Shown: piece by piece, positions 27,055 through 37,215 of the stretch
Layout of the letters: each line of letters begins with the position of its first letter
Position numbering within the stretch: the stretch's first letter is position 1
The notes under the pieces: model-generated
Databases searched by the model: none
What the model was told of the DNA's origin: nothing
The model's input: only the letters and a program-made list of their open reading frames with translations
Origin: Sphingomonas naphthae
GTDB taxonomy: Bacteria > Pseudomonadota > Alphaproteobacteria > Sphingomonadales > Sphingomonadaceae
Assembly: GCF_028607085.1 (NCBI RefSeq)
Contig: NZ_CP117411.1
Location: 1,178,001-1,242,000 of the forward strand
Direction: 5' to 3'
DNA length: 64,000 nucleotides
Translations under genes and position numbers: made by a program

Positions 27055-30000
27055 ATGCGTAGGTTCCTTTCGGCGACGGCGGTCAGCGCGGTCGCGATCA
27101 TGTGTGCGGCGCCGGCTCTGGCGCAGGAGACGACCTCGTCGATCCGCGGCAGCGTCACCGCCGACGGCGCGCCGGTTTCGGGCGCGACGGTCACCGTCAC
27201 GCACGTTCCCTCGGGCACCAAGTCGATCGCCAAGACCGGCGCGGACGGCACGTTCGGCGCCTCGGGCCTGCGCGTCGGCGGCCCCTTCACCGTCACTGTC
27301 GCCGCCCCCGGCTTCGCCGACAGCAGCGTGACCGATCTGCGCCTCGTCGCGGGTGAGCCGCTCAGCCTGCCGGTCGCGCTGGAGACCGGGTCCGAGATCG
27401 TCGTCACCGCCGCCAAGACCGGCGCGGTCAACCTCGCCGCCGGCCCCTCGACCACGCTCGACAGCCGCGCCATCGCCGGCATCGCCACCACCCGCCGCGA
27501 CATCCGCGACATCGTTCGCCGCGATCCCTTCGCCAACCTCGATCCGGCCGCCGGCGGCGGCAGCCGTGGCGTCACCATCGCTGGCCAGAACGCCCGCCTC
27601 AACAAATTCTCGGTCGACGGCCTGCGCTTCTCGGACAATTTCGGCCTGAACAACGGCGGCCTGCCGACCGAGCGCGGCCCCGTGCCGCTCGACGCGATCG
27701 AGCAGATGACCGTGAAGGTCGCGCCCTACGACATCACCGAAGGCGACTTCCAGGGCGGCGCGATCAACGTCGTGCTGCGCTCGGGCACCAACACGATCAC
27801 CGGTGCCGCTTTCTACACCTACAACAACGACAGCCTGACCGGCGATCGCACTCGCCCCGGCACGTCGAACGCCACCGGCCGCATCAACCTCGATTATTCG
27901 TCCAAGACGTACGGCGGCTTCATCGCCGGCCCGATCATCAAGGACAAATTGTTCCTGGCGATGGCCTATGAGCATCTGAAGGAAGGGACGCCGATCGCGA
28001 TCGGCACCGCCGGCTTCCCGCAGGTCGTCCCCAACCTGACCGACACGCAGATCGCCAACTTCAGCTCGATCGCCCGCTCGGTCTATAATTACGATCCGCT
28101 CGGCGTGCAGGCCACCACCGTCGAGAAGGACGAGAAGTGGACGATCAAGGCCGACTGGAACATCACCACCGGCCATCGCCTGTCCGGCACCTGGATCCAT
28201 AACGACAGCAACAACGCCTCGATCGCCGGTTTCTCGTCGGTCGCGCCGGCCAGCCCGTCGCTCGGCCTCCAGTCGAACAACTACCAGCGCCCCGAGAAGG
28301 TCGATTCCTACGTCGCCCAGCTCAACTCGGACTGGTCGAGCAATTTCCACACCGAACTGCGCGGCAACTACCGCAAATATGACCTGACCCCGGTGCCGTT
28401 CGGCGAGTTCAACTTCGCCCAGATGCAGGTCTGCCTCGATCCGACGGCGGCGCTCCAGCAGAACGGTCTCGCCAACGCCAACGCCACGCTTTGCTCGCAG
28501 GGCAGCAGCGCGGCGCCGGGCGCGGCCCGCCTCTATTTCGGCCCGGATCAGTTCCGCCACTTCAACTATGTCCGCACCGAACAATATGGTGCCGACGCCT
28601 CGGCGCGCTGGACCTTCAGCGACTTCACGATGAAGGGCACCGCCGGCTGGATGCATCTGTCGGTGGGCAACGCCTTCACCCAGAACGCCTTCGGCAATTA
28701 TTATTTCGACTCCGTCGCCGATTTCCAGGCCCGCCGCGCGGGCAGCCTCGCGCTCTCGGGTTCGGTCACGGGCAATCTGCTCGATACGCTCGCGAGCTTC
28801 GAATATGACCAATATACCGTCGGCGGCCAGGTCGCGTGGGATCCCTCGCCGCGCCTGAACGTCACCGTCGGTGGCCGTGCGGACATGTATGGCGGCATCA
28901 CCCCGCCGGCGCTGAACGGCTCGTTCCTCGCCCGCTATGGCTTCTCGAACCGCTCGGTCATCAACGGCAAGGCGATCTTCCAGCCGCGCTTCCAGGCGAC
29001 GTGGAAGCCTTTCCCGACCCTGCGTCTTCGTGGCGGTATCGGCCTGTTCGGCGGCGGTTCGCCCGACGTGTTCCTCGGCAACAGCTATTCGGTGTCGGGT
29101 GTTTTCGCGAACTCCTTCACGATCACGCGCAACCTGAACGGCGTGGGCTGCCAGGGCGGCATCTCCGCCGCGCTCTGCTCGGCGGCGCTCGACAATGTCG
29201 ATGGGCGTAACTTCAACAGCCTCGTAACCGATTATCTGCGGACCAACACGGGATCGCTGGCGCTGGCCAACACCAACTCGATGGATCCGGGCTTCAAGAT
29301 GCAGTCGAGCTGGAAGTCGAGCCTTTCGGCCGACTGGACGCCCGAGTTCGACGGCTTCCTGGGTCGCGGCTGGAATGTGGGCGGCGACTTCTATTACGGC
29401 TGGGTCAACAACGCCCCGATGTACATCGATCTGCGCCTGCGCCAGATCGGCGTGACGCCGGACGGCCGCCCGCGCTATGCTTCGTTGACGCCGACCAGCG
29501 CCAACACCGATCTGTTCCTCACCAACACCAAGATGGGCCATTCGCTCGTCGCGGTGGCGCGGATCGACAAGCGTTTCGATTTCGGCCTGTCGGTGGGCGG
29601 CAGCTACACCTTCCAGGACGTGAAGGACGTGACCGCGATGAACGGCACGACCGCCTCGGGCACCTACGGCCAGACCGCGATGGTCGATCCGAACCGCCCG
29701 GCCTATGGCACGTCGACCTATGAGGTGCGCAACTCGATCAAGCTGCACTTCGATTTCGACCACGCCTTCTTCGGCGATTACAAGACCCGCTTCAGCCTCT
29801 TCGCCGAGCGCCGTTCGGGCCTGCCCTACAGCCTGACGATGAACGATTCGGTGCAGACGCTGAGCCACGGCAACGTGTTCGGCACCGCCGGTTCGTCGAG
29901 CCGCTACCTGCTCTATGTGCCGAACGTGTCGAGCATCACCGCCGATCCGCTCGTCACCTATGATTCGGCGGCAACCTTCACGGCGTTCCAGAATTTCGTG

Positions 30001-30354
30001 CAGGCCAATGGTCTGAAGCAGGGCATCCAGAAGAAGAACGGTCAGCGGGCCCCCTACTGGAACAAGGTCGATCTCCACGTCGATCAGGAAGTGCCCGTGC
30101 CGCTGCTGGGCGGCGCGCGCATCAAGCTGTTCGCGGATATCGAGAACGTGCTGAACCTGCTCGACAAGGATTGGGGTTCGCTCCGCCAGGTGGCGTTCCC
30201 CTATCTGTCGTCGGTGGTGAACGTGGCCTGCGCGACAAGCGTGGGCAGCAATTGCACCCAGTATCGCTTCTCGAACTTCAGCAACCCCAACGTCGACAAT
30301 CTCGGCCGCGTCTCGCTCTACGCGATCCGCGTGGGCGCCCGCTTCGAGTTCTGA
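27055..30354 (+). CDS. TonB-dependent receptor with N-terminal carboxypeptidase-like domain (Oar-like)
   Basis: A 1099-residue outer-membrane receptor. A signal peptide (residues 1-24, ending APALAQ) is followed by a carboxypeptidase regulatory-like Ig fold (about 27-112: SIRGSVTADGAPVSGATVTV). A plug domain follows (about 115-245, RRDIRDIVRRDPFANLDP and GQNARLNKFSVDG), then a long beta-barrel ending in a C-terminal Phe (VGARFEF). The layout is that of Oar-type receptors. It is directly downstream of the exported NUP gene, so purine nucleosides or a nucleotide-derived compound are the likely cargo; this is inference from context. Confidence 0.9.
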   Translation: MRRFLSATAVSAVAIMCAAPALAQETTSSIRGSVTADGAPVSGATVTVTHVPSGTKSIAKTGADGTFGASGLRVGGPFTVTVAAPGFADSSVTDLRLVAGEPLSLPVALETGSEIVVTAAKTGAVNLAAGPSTTLDSRAIAGIATTRRDIRDIVRRDPFANLDPAAGGGSRGVTIAGQNARLNKFSVDGLRFSDNFGLNNGGLPTERGPVPLDAIEQMTVKVAPYDITEGDFQGGAINVVLRSGTNTITGAAFYTYNNDSLTGDRTRPGTSNATGRINLDYSSKTYGGFIAGPIIKDKLFLAMAYEHLKEGTPIAIGTAGFPQVVPNLTDTQIANFSSIARSVYNYDPLGVQATTVEKDEKWTIKADWNITTGHRLSGTWIHNDSNNASIAGFSSVAPASPSLGLQSNNYQRPEKVDSYVAQLNSDWSSNFHTELRGNYRKYDLTPVPFGEFNFAQMQVCLDPTAALQQNGLANANATLCSQGSSAAPGAARLYFGPDQFRHFNYVRTEQYGADASARWTFSDFTMKGTAGWMHLSVGNAFTQNAFGNYYFDSVADFQARRAGSLALSGSVTGNLLDTLASFEYDQYTVGGQVAWDPSPRLNVTVGGRADMYGGITPPALNGSFLARYGFSNRSVINGKAIFQPRFQATWKPFPTLRLRGGIGLFGGGSPDVFLGNSYSVSGVFANSFTITRNLNGVGCQGGISAALCSAALDNVDGRNFNSLVTDYLRTNTGSLALANTNSMDPGFKMQSSWKSSLSADWTPEFDGFLGRGWNVGGDFYYGWVNNAPMYIDLRLRQIGVTPDGRPRYASLTPTSANTDLFLTNTKMGHSLVAVARIDKRFDFGLSVGGSYTFQDVKDVTAMNGTTASGTYGQTAMVDPNRPAYGTSTYEVRNSIKLHFDFDHAFFGDYKTRFSLFAERRSGLPYSLTMNDSVQTLSHGNVFGTAGSSSRYLLYVPNVSSITADPLVTYDSAATFTAFQNFVQANGLKQGIQKKNGQRAPYWNKVDLHVDQEVPVPLLGGARIKLFADIENVLNLLDKDWGSLRQVAFPYLSSVVNVACATSVGSNCTQYRFSNFSNPNVDNLGRVSLYAIRVGARFEF

Positions 30355-30378
30355 TCGGGCCTGAATCGGTAAAGGGAG

Positions 30379-30410
30379 GGGCGGGCGCCGAAAGGTGGCC
30401 CGCCCTTTTT
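30379..30410 (+). terminator. Intrinsic terminator after the Oar-like receptor
   Basis: GGGCGGGC / GCCCGCCC stem with an 11-nt loop, followed immediately by TTTTT. It ends the nucleoside permease-receptor transcript. Confidence 0.85.
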
Positions 30411-30545
30411 CTGTTCACAGGGTCGCCGCAATGCGACAGGCCAAGCGGCTTTTCGCCCATCTGGACGTTCGACGTTTCGGAGGGAACGGTTCTTGCGTCC
30501 CGCCGCCCGCCGGGCATAATCGGAGGGTAAACGCCGGAGGGTGCC

Positions 30546-30923
30546 ATGCTCGTTGCGACGCTCGCTCTCCTGCTCCAGTCCGTCGCGACGCCCCAGGCGG
30601 CGCCGCCGGCGCCGGAGGAGGCCAGGGAGCAGGCATTGCCGCCCGGCACCGCCGGCCCGCCGCGCCCGCCCAAGCGGACGCAGACGCCGGTGCAGCAGGC
30701 GATCGCCCGCTACCGTGAACGCAATGTCCGTACCGCCGCCGCCGAAAACTGCCCGCAATCCAAGCGCGGCGACATCGTCGTGTGCGGGCGGCCGGGGCGG
30801 TCGGAATATGAGATGCCGCTGCCCGACGAGGATCGGGAGGATTATCATCCGCTCAATGAGGCGCGATCGGTGCGCGGGGTAGGGGATTCGCCCGCGCGGG
30901 GGCCGCAGGCGGTGCCGAAATAG
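30546..30923 (+). CDS. Small exported protein with C-x(n)-GDIVVCGR motif
   Basis: A 125-residue protein with a hydrophobic N-terminus (MLVATLALLLQSVAT) that probably acts as a signal peptide. A Pro/Ala-rich stretch follows, then a conserved-looking block CPQSKRGDIVVCGRPGRSEY followed by EMPLP. Small exported proteins with two cysteines flanking GDIVVCGR and an R-x-P tail are frequent in sphingomonads, usually in several copies per genome, and their function is not known to me. The two cysteines probably form a disulfide. It precedes alaS by 75 bp, but a shared function is not expected. Confidence 0.7.
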   Translation: MLVATLALLLQSVATPQAAPPAPEEAREQALPPGTAGPPRPPKRTQTPVQQAIARYRERNVRTAAAENCPQSKRGDIVVCGRPGRSEYEMPLPDEDREDYHPLNEARSVRGVGDSPARGPQAVPK

Positions 30924-30998
30924 GCGAACGAAACCGTTACGGCGGCAACCCTTACCGCTCCGCTTGAGAAGCGCGCCGCCCTCGCCTAAGTCGGGGGC

Positions 30999-33665
30999 AT
31001 GACTTCGACCAACGACATCCGCCGTTCCTTCCTCGACTATTTCGGGGCCGCCGGGCACCGCATCGTGCCGTCCGCGCCGCTGGTGCCGCAGAACGACCCG
31101 ACCCTGATGTTCGTGAACGCCGGCATGGTGCCGTTCAAGAACGTGTTCACCGGGCTGGAGACGCGGCCATACGTGACCGCCACGTCCAGCCAGAAGTGCG
31201 TGCGCGCGGGTGGCAAGCATAACGATCTCGACAATGTGGGTTACACCGCGCGGCACCACACTTTCTTCGAGATGCTCGGCAATTTCTCGTTCGGCGATTA
31301 TTTCAAGGATCAGGCGATCACCTACGCCTGGAATTTGCTGACGAAGGAATGGGGGCTCGACAAGGATCGGCTGACCGTCACCGTCTATCATACCGACGAT
31401 GAGGCGTTCGACCTGTGGAAAAAGATCGCGGGCCTGCCCGACGCGCGCATCATCCGCATCCCCACGAAGGATAATTTCTGGGCGATGGGCGACAATGGCC
31501 CGTGCGGGCCGTGTTCGGAAATCTTCTACGATCATGGCGATCACATTCCCGGCGGCCCCCCCGGCAGCCCGGACGAGGATGGCGATCGCTTCGTCGAGAT
31601 CTGGAACAATGTGTTCATGCAATATGAGCAGGAGGCCAACGAGATCGTCGGCGAACTGCCCAAGAAGTCGATCGACACCGGCATGGGGCTGGAGCGCATC
31701 GCGGCGGTGATGCAGGGCGTCCACGACAATTACGACACGGATACGTTCAAGGCGCTGATAGCGGCCTCCGGCGAGCTGACCAGGACGGCCACCGATGGCG
31801 CGATGAAGGTGTCGCACCGGGTGATCGCGGATCATCTGCGCTCGGCGGGCTTCCTGGTGGCGGACGGCGTGCTGCCCGCCAACGAGGGGCGCGGCTATGT
31901 GCTGCGGCGGATCATGCGCCGGGCGATGCGCCACGCGCATCTGATCGGCGCGGCCGAGCCGTTGATGCACCGTCTGGTGCCGAGCCTCGTCGCCGAGATG
32001 GGCGCCGCCTATCCCGAATTGGTCCGGGCGCAGCCGCTGATCGAGGAGACGCTGAAGCTGGAGGAAACCCGCTTCCGCCAGACGCTGGCCAATGGGCTGC
32101 GGTTGCTCGACGAGGCGACGGCGGGGATGGGCGCGGGCGATACGCTGCCGGGGCAGGTGGCGTTCAAGCTCTACGACACGTTCGGCTTCCCCTATGATCT
32201 GACCGAGGATGCGTTGCGGGCGCAGGGCCAGACGGTCGATCGCGCCGGCTTCGACGCGGCGATGGCCGAGCAGAAGGCCGCCGCGCGCGCCGCGTGGAAG
32301 GGATCGGGGGAAAAGGCGTCCGACGAATTGTGGTTCGATCTGGCCGAGGAGTTCGGCGCGACCGAATTCACCGGCTATGCGGGGCATGAGGGCGAGGGCC
32401 AGGTGCTGGCGATCGTGAAGGACGGCGCGCGGGTCGATAGCGCCGGCGTGGGTGATGAGGTGGTGATCCTCACCAACCAGACGCCTTTCTATGGCGAGAG
32501 CGGCGGCCAGATGGGCGACGTCGGCCGGATCGCGAGCGACGCGGGCTTCGCGGCCGACGTCGCCGACACCGCCAAGCCGCTCGGCCGGCTGCACGCGCAC
32601 AAGGCGACGGTGACGGCCGGCGCGCTCAAGGTGGGCGAGGCGGTCAAGCTGATCGTCGATCGCGCCAATCGGGGCAAGCTGCGCGCCAACCATTCGGCGA
32701 CCCACCTGCTGCACGCGGCGCTGCGCCACCGGCTCGGTGGCCATGTCACGCAGAAGGGCAGCATGGTTTCGGCCGATCGCCTGCGCTTCGATTATTCGCA
32801 TCCCAAGGCGCTGAGCGTGGAGGATATCTCGGTGATCGAGGCCGAGGTGAACCGCCACATCCGCGAGAATGACGCGGTCACGACCCGCCTGATGACGCCC
32901 GACGCGGCGATCGAGGCGGGCGCGATGGCGCTGTTCGGCGAGAAATATGGCGACGAGGTGCGCGTGTTGTCGATGGGCTTGGGCGAGGACGCACCCTGGT
33001 CGGTCGAGCTGTGCGGCGGCACCCATGTCAACGCGCTCGGCGATATCGGCGTGTTCAAGATCGTCAGCGAGAGCGCGGTGTCCTCCGGCGTGCGCCGTAT
33101 CGAGGCGCTGACCGGCGAGGCCGCGCGCCTGTGGCTGATCGGCCGCGACGAACGGCTGCGCGAAGTGGCGGCGCAGTTGAAGGCCTCGCCCGAGGACGTG
33201 CCGGCGCGTGTCGCGACGCTGGTCGAGGAGCGTCGCCGTCTGGAGCGCGAACTGGCCGAGGCGAAGAAGCAGCTGGCGCTGGGTGGTGGTGGCGGATCGG
33301 CGCAGGACACCGCCGGGCCGGAGCAGATCGCGGGCGTGGCCTTCATGGGCCAGGTGCTGCACGGCCTCGACCCCAAGGGGCTGCGTGGCGTGGTCGACGA
33401 GGCCAAGGCCAAGCTGGGCTCGGGCGTGGCGGTGATGGTCGCGGTCAACGAGGGCCGCGCCAGCGTCGCGGTCGGCGTGACCGACGATCTCAAGGGCCGG
33501 GCGAGCGCGGTCGATCTGGTCAAGGCGGCGGTGGCGGCCTTGGGCGGGCAGGGCGGCGGTGGCCGGCCGGACATGGCGCAGGGCGGTGGGCCGGAGGGCG
33601 ACAAGGCCGAAGCTGCGGTGGATGCGGTGCGGGCCGCGCTGGCGGAGGTTGCGGCGGCCGCCTGA
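30999..33665 (+). CDS. alaS: Alanyl-tRNA synthetase
   Basis: An 888-residue class II synthetase. The N-terminal aminoacylation domain ([46 protein letters not shown]) is followed by an editing domain with the [12 protein letters not shown] zinc-site pattern, and further on by CGGTHV. The C-terminal coiled coil and oligomerisation domain contain [18 protein letters not shown]. Length and order are standard. It is convergent with the first gene of the uronate locus, with only 9 bp between stop codons and no terminator hairpin visible between them. Confidence 0.97.
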   Translation: MTSTNDIRRSFLDYFGAAGHRIVPSAPLVPQNDPTLMFVNAGMVPFKNVFTGLETRPYVTATSSQKCVRAGGKHNDLDNVGYTARHHTFFEMLGNFSFGDYFKDQAITYAWNLLTKEWGLDKDRLTVTVYHTDDEAFDLWKKIAGLPDARIIRIPTKDNFWAMGDNGPCGPCSEIFYDHGDHIPGGPPGSPDEDGDRFVEIWNNVFMQYEQEANEIVGELPKKSIDTGMGLERIAAVMQGVHDNYDTDTFKALIAASGELTRTATDGAMKVSHRVIADHLRSAGFLVADGVLPANEGRGYVLRRIMRRAMRHAHLIGAAEPLMHRLVPSLVAEMGAAYPELVRAQPLIEETLKLEETRFRQTLANGLRLLDEATAGMGAGDTLPGQVAFKLYDTFGFPYDLTEDALRAQGQTVDRAGFDAAMAEQKAAARAAWKGSGEKASDELWFDLAEEFGATEFTGYAGHEGEGQVLAIVKDGARVDSAGVGDEVVILTNQTPFYGESGGQMGDVGRIASDAGFAADVADTAKPLGRLHAHKATVTAGALKVGEAVKLIVDRANRGKLRANHSATHLLHAALRHRLGGHVTQKGSMVSADRLRFDYSHPKALSVEDISVIEAEVNRHIRENDAVTTRLMTPDAAIEAGAMALFGEKYGDEVRVLSMGLGEDAPWSVELCGGTHVNALGDIGVFKIVSESAVSSGVRRIEALTGEAARLWLIGRDERLREVAAQLKASPEDVPARVATLVEERRRLERELAEAKKQLALGGGGGSAQDTAGPEQIAGVAFMGQVLHGLDPKGLRGVVDEAKAKLGSGVAVMVAVNEGRASVAVGVTDDLKGRASAVDLVKAAVAALGGQGGGGRPDMAQGGGPEGDKAEAAVDAVRAALAEVAAAA

Positions 33666-33674
33666 GGGCGATGG

Positions 33675-35228
33675 TCAGCCGCCCGGCTTGATGTAGGGCG
33701 CCACCTCGAACAGCAGCCGCTCCTCGCGGCGCGGGTCGTTCTCGATCCGCAAGGTCCGATCGAAGATCATCGTCGGGCGCTTTTCCAGATCGAAGCGGGG
33801 CCAGGCCGGCAGCCCGCCGCCGTTCGGATCACCCGTGCGCGCGAAGCGGATGAAGCAATCCGCCATGTCGCCCGCCAGCTTGCGCGCCGCCGGGCTGTTG
33901 CCGGTGCGCGCGGTCGGCACGGCGGTGTTGTCGAACACGAGCGGGATATCGAGCGTGTGGAAGGCGCCGAGGATGCCGCCCGCCTCGGGGCTGGGGAAAT
34001 CGAGCTGATACATCCACGTCGGCCCGCCCAGCGCGGCGCGCGCCTCGGCCTGGATCAGATGGCCCGGCCACGATCGCCCGGCGGTCGCGGCGGCGAGGAG
34101 GATCTGGCCGGCATCGCGCTCCGGGTACATCTGGCGATAGCGCGCGACGACATGATCGGGCGCCAGATCGCGCGTCATCTCGCGGCCGAGCCGCTCGGCC
34201 AGATTGTCCCACGTCGTGTCGCGCGCGAGCAGCGTCTTTTCGATGAACAGCGCCGTCTCGTCATGGGTGTTGCCGATGATGAGCGGGATGTGCGCCGCCT
34301 CGCGCGGGGCGTCGGGCCAGAAGGGGTGGCGCGGCAGCACGCCATGATCCATCGTCGAGAAGAAGCTGATCTCGCCCTTCAGCTCGAGCGGATCGGTCTC
34401 GGCCATGGCGTCGACGATCCGCTGGTAGGGGATCGTCGCCAGCTCCTGCACGGTCGCGACGCCGGCACGCTTCATCAGCGCCTTGGCGCGGATCGTGGCG
34501 TGGTTGGGGCCGGCCGCGGTGACGTGCTGGCCGCTCATCGTGGCGACGGTGTGGAACAGCGGGCGCGCCTCGGGCATCGCCATCAGGGTGACCGCCTTGG
34601 CGCCGCCGCCCGACTGGCCGAAGATCATCACCCGGTTCGGATCGCCGCCGAAGGCCGCGATATTGTCGCGCACCCATTGCAGCGCCAGCACGATATCGAG
34701 ATTGCCGACGTTGCCGGAATCGCGCGGGCCACCCAGCTGCGCCAGATAGGCATAGCCGAACGCCGCCAGCCGGTGGTTGAGCGTCACCACCACCACGTCG
34801 CCGCGCCGCACGAGGCTGGCGCCGTCGTACAGCGGGTCCGATCCCGATCCGTGGGCGTGCGCGCCACCGTGGAAATAGACCATCACCGGCCGCCGGCCCG
34901 CGTCGAGCCCCGGCGTCCAGACGTTGAGGAACAGGCAATCCTCGCTGACCGGCTCCTCGGCCCTGGTCTGCGGTGAGGCGGCGCCATAGCGGGTGGCGGG
35001 GGCGATATCCCGCCACGGCGCGGGCGTCACCGCGCGGGCGAAGCGGAGGGGCGCTGTGTCGGCGCCGTAGCGCACGCCCTTGAACACCAGCACACCGCCG
35101 TCGTTGGTGCCGCGCACCCGGCCGTGGCAGGTCGTGGCGACCGGATCGGAGGGGCCGCGCCCGATCTTCGCCTGCGCCATCGCGGGGACGGCGGCGAGGC
35201 CCGCCAGCATCGTCCGCCGGTCGATCAT
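33675..35228 (-). CDS. Exported type-B carboxylesterase (paralogue 1 of 2)
   Basis: A 517-residue alpha/beta hydrolase of the carboxylesterase type B family. The N-terminus MIDRRTMLAGLAAVPAMAQA carries a twin-arginine-like signal. The nucleophile serine lies in FGQSGGGAK, after WVRDNIAAFGGDPNRVMI; the Glu/His of the triad lie further on, the His probably in GAFHTLDIPLVF. It resembles the esterase at 57265 over its full length. In this locus it may remove acyl groups (acetyl, methyl or feruloyl) from uronic-acid polysaccharides. Its ATG overlaps the stop of the LysR gene (ATGA), so kdgD, lysR and this gene appear to be one transcript. Confidence 0.88.
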   Translation of the reverse strand: MIDRRTMLAGLAAVPAMAQAKIGRGPSDPVATTCHGRVRGTNDGGVLVFKGVRYGADTAPLRFARAVTPAPWRDIAPATRYGAASPQTRAEEPVSEDCLFLNVWTPGLDAGRRPVMVYFHGGAHAHGSGSDPLYDGASLVRRGDVVVVTLNHRLAAFGYAYLAQLGGPRDSGNVGNLDIVLALQWVRDNIAAFGGDPNRVMIFGQSGGGAKAVTLMAMPEARPLFHTVATMSGQHVTAAGPNHATIRAKALMKRAGVATVQELATIPYQRIVDAMAETDPLELKGEISFFSTMDHGVLPRHPFWPDAPREAAHIPLIIGNTHDETALFIEKTLLARDTTWDNLAERLGREMTRDLAPDHVVARYRQMYPERDAGQILLAAATAGRSWPGHLIQAEARAALGGPTWMYQLDFPSPEAGGILGAFHTLDIPLVFDNTAVPTARTGNSPAARKLAGDMADCFIRFARTGDPNGGGLPAWPRFDLEKRPTMIFDRTLRIENDPRREERLLFEVAPYIKPGG

Positions 35229-36118
35229 GCGGCGGCGGCCGCTTCCGCGCACAGGTTGCGCATCGCCGGCAGCGCCGGATTGCTGTTGTTGGTCATCCAC
35301 GCCATGTGCAGCTCCACCGGCTTTTCGGGGTTGGTGTTGAGGCGCCGGAACTGCACGTCGGACATGCCGAGCCCCTGCGCGCTTTCGGGCACGATCGCCG
35401 CCGCGAGCCCCGCATGGACAAGCCCCAGCATCGAATGGATTTGCGTAACGTGCTGCACGAACAGCGGGTTCACCCCCGCGTCGCCGAACAGCCGCGCCAG
35501 CATCTGGTGGAAATAGCCGGCCCCCTGCCGCGCATACATGATGAGCGGCTTGCCATCGAAATCGGACAGCTCCAGCACCGCCTTGGCCTGGCGCGGATCG
35601 CCGGCGGGGAGCGCCGCCACGAACGACTGCTGCTGCACGCGAATGGTGGTGAATTCCTGCCGCTCGATCGGCGGGCGGACGAAGCCGATGTCGATCAGCC
35701 CGGTGAGGAGCGCATCGACCTGCTCGCCGGTCACCATCTCGCGCAATTCCAGCTCGATATTGGGCAGCGCCGCGCGCGCCTGCGCCACGATCTGGGGGAC
35801 GAGATGATAGCCCGAGACGGCGGTGAAGCCGATCGCGAGTCGCCCGGCGTCACCCTTGGCCACCCGCCGGGTCGACAGCGCGGCGCTTTCGGCGAGGCGG
35901 ATGATGCGGCGCGCTTCGATCAGGAACACGCGGCCGGCCGGGGTGAGGCTTACCTGCCGGCTGGTGCGCTCCAGCAGCGTCACGTCCAGGATGCGTTCGA
36001 GCAGCTGGATCTGCCGGCTGAGCGGCGATTGCGTCATGTTGAGGCGCTGCGCCGCGCGGCCGAAGTGGAGTTCTTCGGCCGCGGCGACGAAGCAGCGGAG
36101 TTGGCTGAGTTCAAACAT
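35225..36118 (-). CDS. LysR-type transcriptional regulator
   Basis: A 297-residue regulator. The N-terminal HTH (residues about 3-62: LRCFVAAAEELHFGRAAQRLNMTQSPLSRQIQ) is close to the BenM/CatM type. A ligand-binding domain follows from about residue 90. It lies 19 bp after kdgD and overlaps the esterase start, so it is co-transcribed with genes it may control, probably in response to a sugar-acid intermediate. A CCAAG-N6-CTTGG element upstream of the dehydrogenase gene (38887-38902) could be a target. The ligand is unknown. Confidence 0.87.
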   Translation of the reverse strand: MFELSQLRCFVAAAEELHFGRAAQRLNMTQSPLSRQIQLLERILDVTLLERTSRQVSLTPAGRVFLIEARRIIRLAESAALSTRRVAKGDAGRLAIGFTAVSGYHLVPQIVAQARAALPNIELELREMVTGEQVDALLTGLIDIGFVRPPIERQEFTTIRVQQQSFVAALPAGDPRQAKAVLELSDFDGKPLIMYARQGAGYFHQMLARLFGDAGVNPLFVQHVTQIHSMLGLVHAGLAAAIVPESAQGLGMSDVQFRRLNTNPEKPVELHMAWMTNNSNPALPAMRNLCAEAAAAA

Positions 36119-36137
36119 GAGCCGGCGTTTACGCCGG

Positions 36138-37079
36138 TCAGGCGGCGGCGGCTACCTCGCTCGGCGCCACCGTTGCGATCAGCGCATCGAGTTCGGCCTG
36201 CTCGGCGGCGGTCAGGTCGGTCAGCGGCGAGCGGACCGGGCCGGCGTCACGGCCGATCGAGCGCATGCCGGCCTTCACGATCGAGACGGCATAGCCCTTG
36301 TTGCGGTTACGCAGCGCGACATAGGGCATCACGAACTTCTGGAGCTGGTTCATCACCTCGACCTGATCGCCGGCGCGGACCGACTTGTAGAAGGCGAGCG
36401 CCCATTCCGGCAGGAAGTTGAAGATCGCCGACGAATAGGTCGTGACGCCCATGGTGAGATAGGGGGTGGCGAACAGCTCGGCGGTGGGCAGGCCGCCGAC
36501 ATAGACCAGGCGATCGCCCATGCGGCCGTAGATGCGGGTCATCAGTTCGATATCGCCGACGCCGTCCTTGAAGCCGACGAGGTTGGGATTGCGCTCGCAC
36601 AGGCGGGCCAGCGTGTCCTCGTTCACCACCGCATTGCCGCGATTGTAGACGATCACGCCCAGGCCGGTGGACTTGCAAACCGCTTCGATATGGGCGGCGA
36701 GGCCGTCCTGGCTGCCGGTCATCAGATAGGGCGGCAGGAGGAGGAGGCCATCGGCGCCGACTTCCTCGGCGTCGCGGGCGATGCCGGTGGCGATGGCGGT
36801 GCCATAGCCGCAGCCGGCGATGACGGGCGTCTTGCCGGCGGTCTCGACGACGGCGGCCGACACGACCTGCTTCACTTCGGCCGGGGTGAGCGAGAAGAAT
36901 TCGCCGGTGCCGCCCGCCGCGAACAGGCCGGCCAGCTCATATTCCAGCATCCACGCGCAATGCTCGCGATAGGGGCCTTCGAGGAAGCTGTGGTCGGTCG
37001 GATCGAAATGGGTGACCGGAAAGGACAGGAGGCCGTCGCCGATCTGGGCGGCCATTTGCTGCGGGCTGATTCCGGTCAT
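36138..37079 (-). CDS. kdgD: 5-dehydro-4-deoxyglucarate dehydratase
   Basis: A 313-residue class I aldolase-like enzyme of the dihydrodipicolinate synthase superfamily. The Schiff-base lysine is Lys171 in [11 protein letters not shown], with Tyr145 in VIVYNRGNA and the substrate loop [10 protein letters not shown]. The family converts 5-keto-4-deoxy-D-glucarate to 2-oxoglutarate semialdehyde with loss of water and CO2. The dehydrogenase that finishes this route is the next gene upstream, supporting the call. A long inverted repeat in the leader covers the ribosome-binding site. Confidence 0.9.
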   Translation of the reverse strand: MTGISPQQMAAQIGDGLLSFPVTHFDPTDHSFLEGPYREHCAWMLEYELAGLFAAGGTGEFFSLTPAEVKQVVSAAVVETAGKTPVIAGCGYGTAIATGIARDAEEVGADGLLLLPPYLMTGSQDGLAAHIEAVCKSTGLGVIVYNRGNAVVNEDTLARLCERNPNLVGFKDGVGDIELMTRIYGRMGDRLVYVGGLPTAELFATPYLTMGVTTYSSAIFNFLPEWALAFYKSVRAGDQVEVMNQLQKFVMPYVALRNRNKGYAVSIVKAGMRSIGRDAGPVRSPLTDLTAAEQAELDALIATVAPSEVAAAA

Positions 37080-37081
37080 GT

Positions 37082-37139
37082 CGATCCCCTACCTTTGTCG
37101 CTTCGGCCTTTGCGCCGTCCCGTCGTAACTAGGGGATCG
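37082..37139 (-). promoter_or_regulatory. Leader inverted repeat covering the kdgD ribosome-binding site
   Basis: CGATCCCCTA (37082-37091) and TAGGGGATCG (37130-37139) are perfect complements, 38 nt apart. On the kdgD mRNA the 3' arm contains AGGGGA, the Shine-Dalgarno just before the ATG, so folding would hide it. It may be an RNA-level control element or simply a regulator-binding palindrome. Confidence 0.4.
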
Positions 37140-37215
37140 GGGGCTTGCCGGTCCAAACCAAAGGCGCGCTCGATCGATGCGCCTTCGGACTTGATCGGGT
37201 ATTTTGGGCACACGC

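Noticed and set aside
27800-27820. ACCGGTG word within the Oar-like receptor as an additional operator
   Set aside because: It is inside coding DNA, matches only the central core and lacks the flanking TGA and TTACC parts.
25060-30078. Open reading frame of 1672 codons on the minus strand
   Set aside because: It lies antisense to the NUP and Oar-like receptor genes, is Arg/Gly/Ala/Asp-rich with no domain, and arises from GC-rich codon bias of the real genes.
30318-33362. Open reading frame of 1014 codons on the minus strand
   Set aside because: It is the antisense shadow of alaS; composition is low complexity (His/Arg/Gln-rich) and it has no recognisable domain or ribosome site.
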